DNA from: Solobacterium sp.
GTDB taxonomy: Bacteria > Bacillota_I > Bacilli_A > Erysipelotrichales > Erysipelotrichaceae
NCBI GenBank assembly: GCA_017419465.1
Contig: JAFOLE010000296.1
Location: 1 to 7,813 of the forward strand
Length of the DNA stretch: 7,813 bases
Direction: 5' to 3'
Shown here piece after piece: positions 6,207 through 7,813 of this stretch. The first letter of the stretch is position 1. Every line of letters begins with the position of its first letter. The position numbers and the translations under genes were made by a program. The notes under the pieces were generated by a model that did no database searches, was not told the origin of the DNA, and saw only the letters and a list, made by a program, of their open reading frames with translations.

Positions 6207-6237
6207 ATCATAACACTGCAGGAAACTGCATTCGCAA
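6207..6237 (-). promoter_or_regulatory. Promoter of the riboswitch-DUF4430-S component operon
   Basis: On the minus strand TTGCGA (6237-6232) and TATGAT (6212-6207) are 19 bp apart. The long spacer is offset by an extended -10, TGT directly before TATGAT. The start would fall near 6200, about 50 nt before the aptamer core, leaving a leader of about 290 nt. Confidence 0.55.
6215..6230. repeat. Short direct repeat ACTGCA in the promoter spacer
   Basis: ACTGCA occurs at 6215-6220 and 6225-6230, exactly 10 bp (one helical turn) apart, between the -35 and -10 of the riboswitch promoter. The same bases read as the inverted repeat TGCAG-GAAA-CTGCA (6217-6230). A third related copy, CTGCATTC, is at 6265-6272, matching 6226-6233. 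It could be an operator; no regulator gene is next to it. Confidence 0.3.
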
Positions 6238-6278
6238 GGAAATTTCACTTACCCAACAACAGCCCTGCATTCAGAACC

Positions 6279-6287
6279 TGCTAGAAT
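6279..6287 (+). promoter_or_regulatory. Extended -10 promoter of the 54-residue membrane protein gene
   Basis: TGCTAGAAT is a full extended -10: TGn followed by TAGAAT (5/6). Only six bases separate its end from the ATG, so transcription should start at or next to the start codon. No -35 hexamer was found. It diverges from the riboswitch promoter, with about 70 bp between the two -10 elements. Confidence 0.5.
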
Positions 6288-6293
6288 GGAATC

Positions 6294-6458
6294 ATGAATA
6301 TCTTTGCGAAGCGTCTCATCGGTCTTGCGGTTTCTCTTGCGGCACTCGCCTACGTCGGCCTTACGCATTCCAAGGCATTTGAAACCTATATCAATGACCG
6401 TAAGAATGCGGAGGAAAAACCGGATCAGAAAGACGCAGATCATGAAAAGCAGGAGTGA
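6294..6458 (+). CDS. Small single-pass membrane protein, 54 residues, unknown function
   Basis: ATG at 6294 to TGA at 6458 encodes MNIFAKRLIGLAVSLA and so on: a basic N terminus, one hydrophobic helix (about residues 8-23, with no cysteine) and a strongly charged C-terminal tail rich in E, K and D. The design suggests an N-in bitopic protein or an uncleaved signal anchor. It matches no family I know. Support for a real gene: an extended -10 immediately upstream, a terminator hairpin that starts within its last codons, and a composition typical of a membrane protein with a soluble tail rather than a shadow frame. No good Shine-Dalgarno exists (only GGAATC), consistent with a leaderless mRNA. 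The neighbouring corrinoid operon is divergent; any link to it is speculative. Confidence 0.62.
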   Translation: MNIFAKRLIGLAVSLAALAYVGLTHSKAFETYINDRKNAEEKPDQKDADHEKQE

Positions 6459-6475
6459 ATACAGCTCCTGCTTTT
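6445..6475 (+). terminator. Intrinsic terminator overlapping the end of the small membrane protein gene
   Basis: AAAAGCAGGAG (6445-6455) pairs perfectly with CTCCTGCTTTT (6465-6475) across a 9-nt loop that begins with the TGA stop. The Ts double as the end of the stem. Because of the symmetrical A/T ends, weak action in both directions is possible. Confidence 0.75.
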
Positions 6476-6543
6476 ACGTCTGAACGGATTCTGTCCGCCG
6501 CCATTGCGCCTTTTTCGATCCGACCAATTCCTCAGCGATGGAC

Positions 6544-6549
6544 TACAAT
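6544..6549 (+). promoter_or_regulatory. Possible -10 element for the TIM-barrel gene
   Basis: TACAAT (5/6) lies 24 bp ahead of the ATG at 6574 and would give a short leader still containing GGAGGT. No -35 or TGn extension is evident. Since terminator 6445-6475 closes the upstream gene, a promoter somewhere in 6476-6560 is expected. Confidence 0.25.
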
Positions 6550-6573
6550 GAATATATCCAGTCGGAGGTATTT

Positions 6574-7485
6574 ATGGGAAAACGAATTCTGAACTGCGCA
6601 GCCAGTGATTTCAGTGCGATGAGCGCTGCGGAACTGCTTTCTGCGATCGCAGAGAGTGAAGGGAGAACCATGGTTTCAGAAACCATCGGTTCCGTTCCGC
6701 CGGTTCTCGAAACACTTACGAATGCGGAACTGGTATCCGCAATGGGTGCGGATATTGTTCTTCTGAATATGTTTGATGTGAGTCATCCGGTGATTCAGGG
6801 GCTTCCTCCCGTTGAACCATCAGAGACGATCCGGGAGCTGAAGCGTCTGGTCGGCCGTCCGATCGGAATCAATCTCGAACCCGGAACTGTAACAGACAGT
6901 TCTTCCCAATGGGCACTTACGGATGGCCGCACTGCTTCAAAGGAAAATGCACGCAAGGCGTTTGAAATGGGTGTTGATCTGATTCTGCTTACCGGCAATC
7001 CGGGCATCGGTGTGGAAAATGCCGGAATCATTCATTCCCTGCGTGAAATCCGTGCCGAGCTTGGCGATAAGATCATTCTTGCGGCAGGAAAGATGCATGC
7101 CTCCGGAACAGGGGAAGGCGGCAGTGAGATTCTTTCCCATTCTGACATTCATGAATTCATTGAAGCAGGTGCGGATATCATTCTGATGCCGGCTCCGGGG
7201 ACCGTTCCCGGGATTACGCTGGATTGGGTAAAAGAACGTGTCGATGAAATCCATCGGTTCAGAAAACTGGCAATGACCGCGATCGGAACCAGCCAGGAAG
7301 GCGCGGATCCGGAAACCATCCGTTCCATAGCTCTGATGGCCAAACAAAGCGGCACGGATCTTCATCATATCGGGGACAGCGGCCTGCCCGGCATTGCGGT
7401 TCCTGAAAACATCATGACATACAGTATTGCGATCCGTGGAATCCGCCATACCTACCGGCGGGTGGCCATGAGCATCAACCGCTGA
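6574..7485 (+). CDS. TIM-barrel-like protein, apparently DUF7916, unknown function
   Basis: A 303-residue soluble protein that begins MGKRILNCAASDF. I chose this ATG because GGAGGT lies 4 nt before it; an upstream in-frame ATG at 6538 has no ribosome site. Repeating strand-loop units suggest a beta/alpha barrel: ADIVLLNMFD, RPIGINLEPG, VDLILLTGNPG, KIILAAGKMHASG, ADIILMPAPGTVPG, LAMTAIGTSQEG and LHHIGDSGLPG. Glycine-rich turns after the strands resemble phosphate-binding loops. I recall homologues beside PTS sugar permeases, sometimes named haloacid-dehalogenase-like, although no HAD DxDx motif is present here. The PTS gene that faces it across two terminators fits that association. A role in phosphorylated amino-sugar or sugar metabolism would be a guess. 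It is a real gene; the family label is from memory. Confidence 0.75.
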   Translation: MGKRILNCAASDFSAMSAAELLSAIAESEGRTMVSETIGSVPPVLETLTNAELVSAMGADIVLLNMFDVSHPVIQGLPPVEPSETIRELKRLVGRPIGINLEPGTVTDSSSQWALTDGRTASKENARKAFEMGVDLILLTGNPGIGVENAGIIHSLREIRAELGDKIILAAGKMHASGTGEGGSEILSHSDIHEFIEAGADIILMPAPGTVPGITLDWVKERVDEIHRFRKLAMTAIGTSQEGADPETIRSIALMAKQSGTDLHHIGDSGLPGIAVPENIMTYSIAIRGIRHTYRRVAMSINR

Positions 7486-7492
7486 ATCTCAG

Positions 7493-7517
7493 ACCCCGGT
7501 CAGATGGCCGGGGTTTT
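7493..7517 (+). terminator. Intrinsic terminator of the TIM-barrel gene
   Basis: ACCCCGGTC (7493-7501) pairs with GGCCGGGGT (7506-7514), 9 bp with one G-U, loop AGAT, followed by TTT. It starts 8 nt past the stop. Confidence 0.85.
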
Positions 7518-7541
7518 CTGATGATGAGTTCCTGCGCTTAA

Positions 7542-7579
7542 TAAAAAACAAAAAGATCCGGCCTGTTTATGGTCGGATC
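7542..7579 (-). terminator. Intrinsic terminator of the PTS gene
   Basis: On the minus strand GATCCGACC (7579-7571) pairs with GGCCGGATC (7563-7555) with one A-C mismatch and a 7-nt loop. It is followed by TTTTTGTTTTTT. It lies 48 nt past the PTS stop and is convergent with the terminator at 7493-7517. Confidence 0.82.
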
Positions 7580-7626
7580 CTCTGAGGTTAAGAAAGGAAC
7601 CAGTCTTTCTCAGCCATGCATTTCGA

Positions 7627-7813
7627 TTACTTCAGCAGTTTTGCGAGCTCGTCGTAAACAAACTGAACTTTGGTGCCGATGATTACCTGTGCGGTATTCT
7701 TGGAAGGACGAAGTACGCCTGCAGCACCTGCTGCCTTGCATGCCTTCTCATTTACCTGCGCTGCATCCTTGAGTGTGAAACGCAGACGTGTGACACAGTA
7801 ATCAACATCTTCA
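7627..7813 (-). CDS. PTS EIIB domain of the glucose/sucrose permease superfamily, C-terminal end only
   Basis: The minus strand is open from the window edge to a TAA at 7629-7627 and encodes 61 residues. EDVDYCVTRLRF contains the cysteine that is phosphorylated in EIIB domains of the glucose-type superfamily. GAAGVLRPSKNTAQVIIG and KVQFVYDELAKLL complete the domain. EIIB passes phosphate from EIIA to the incoming sugar. The protein ends right after EIIB, so no EIIA is fused at this end. It could be an EIICB permease or a free EIIB; the missing part lies beyond 7813. Substrate cannot be told from EIIB alone. Domain identity is firm. Confidence 0.9.
   Translation of the reverse strand, partial: EDVDYCVTRLRFTLKDAAQVNEKACKAAGAAGVLRPSKNTAQVIIGTKVQFVYDELAKLLK

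Noticed and set aside
6538..6573. Upstream ATG start for the TIM-barrel gene
   Set aside because: No ribosome site precedes 6538, while GGAGGT sits 4 nt before the ATG at 6574.
1..7813. CRISPR array, insertion sequence, integrase or tRNA/rRNA
   Set aside because: I saw no regularly spaced repeats, transposase or recombinase motifs, or tRNA-like cloverleaf in the sequence.

Overview
The window looks like a chromosomal segment of an anaerobic, low-to-mid-GC Bacillota bacterium. The clues are strong AGGAGG-type ribosome sites, tight hairpin-plus-T terminators, a DivIC-type division protein, an ECF vitamin transporter subunit, a PTS sugar transporter and an oxygen-sensitive glycyl radical enzyme. 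An Erysipelotrichia-like gut organism is my best guess, from protein flavour only; I ran no search.

Layout. Positions 1-174 hold the 3' end of a Tpt1/KptA RNA 2'-phosphotransferase. A plus-strand cluster follows: a DeoC-type aldolase (297-1007), a glycyl radical enzyme (1071-3491) and an HSL-type alpha/beta hydrolase (3494-4480), closed by a strong terminator. From 4530 to 6237 the minus strand carries, in transcription order, a promoter, a cobalamin riboswitch, a membrane-anchored DUF4430 protein, an ECF S component, then a DivIC/FtsB division protein with its own terminator. A 54-residue membrane protein (6294-6458) is transcribed divergently from the riboswitch promoter. A TIM-barrel-like protein (6574-7485, apparently DUF7916) converges on the C-terminal EIIB domain of a PTS permease (7627 to the window edge), with back-to-back terminators between them.

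How the genes work together. The aldolase, radical enzyme and hydrolase look like a small anaerobic catabolic unit: ester or lactone hydrolysis, radical C-O or C-C cleavage, then retro-aldol cleavage. Both enzymes depart from their textbook relatives at substrate-contacting positions. The aldolase lacks the usual phosphate-binding serines. The radical enzyme keeps most glycerol-dehydratase active-site residues but not the aspartate. This is the best candidate here for an undescribed pathway. The riboswitch-controlled pair is best read as a corrinoid uptake module: a tethered transcobalamin-beta-domain-like protein plus a substrate-binding S component that would use a shared ECF energizing module encoded elsewhere.
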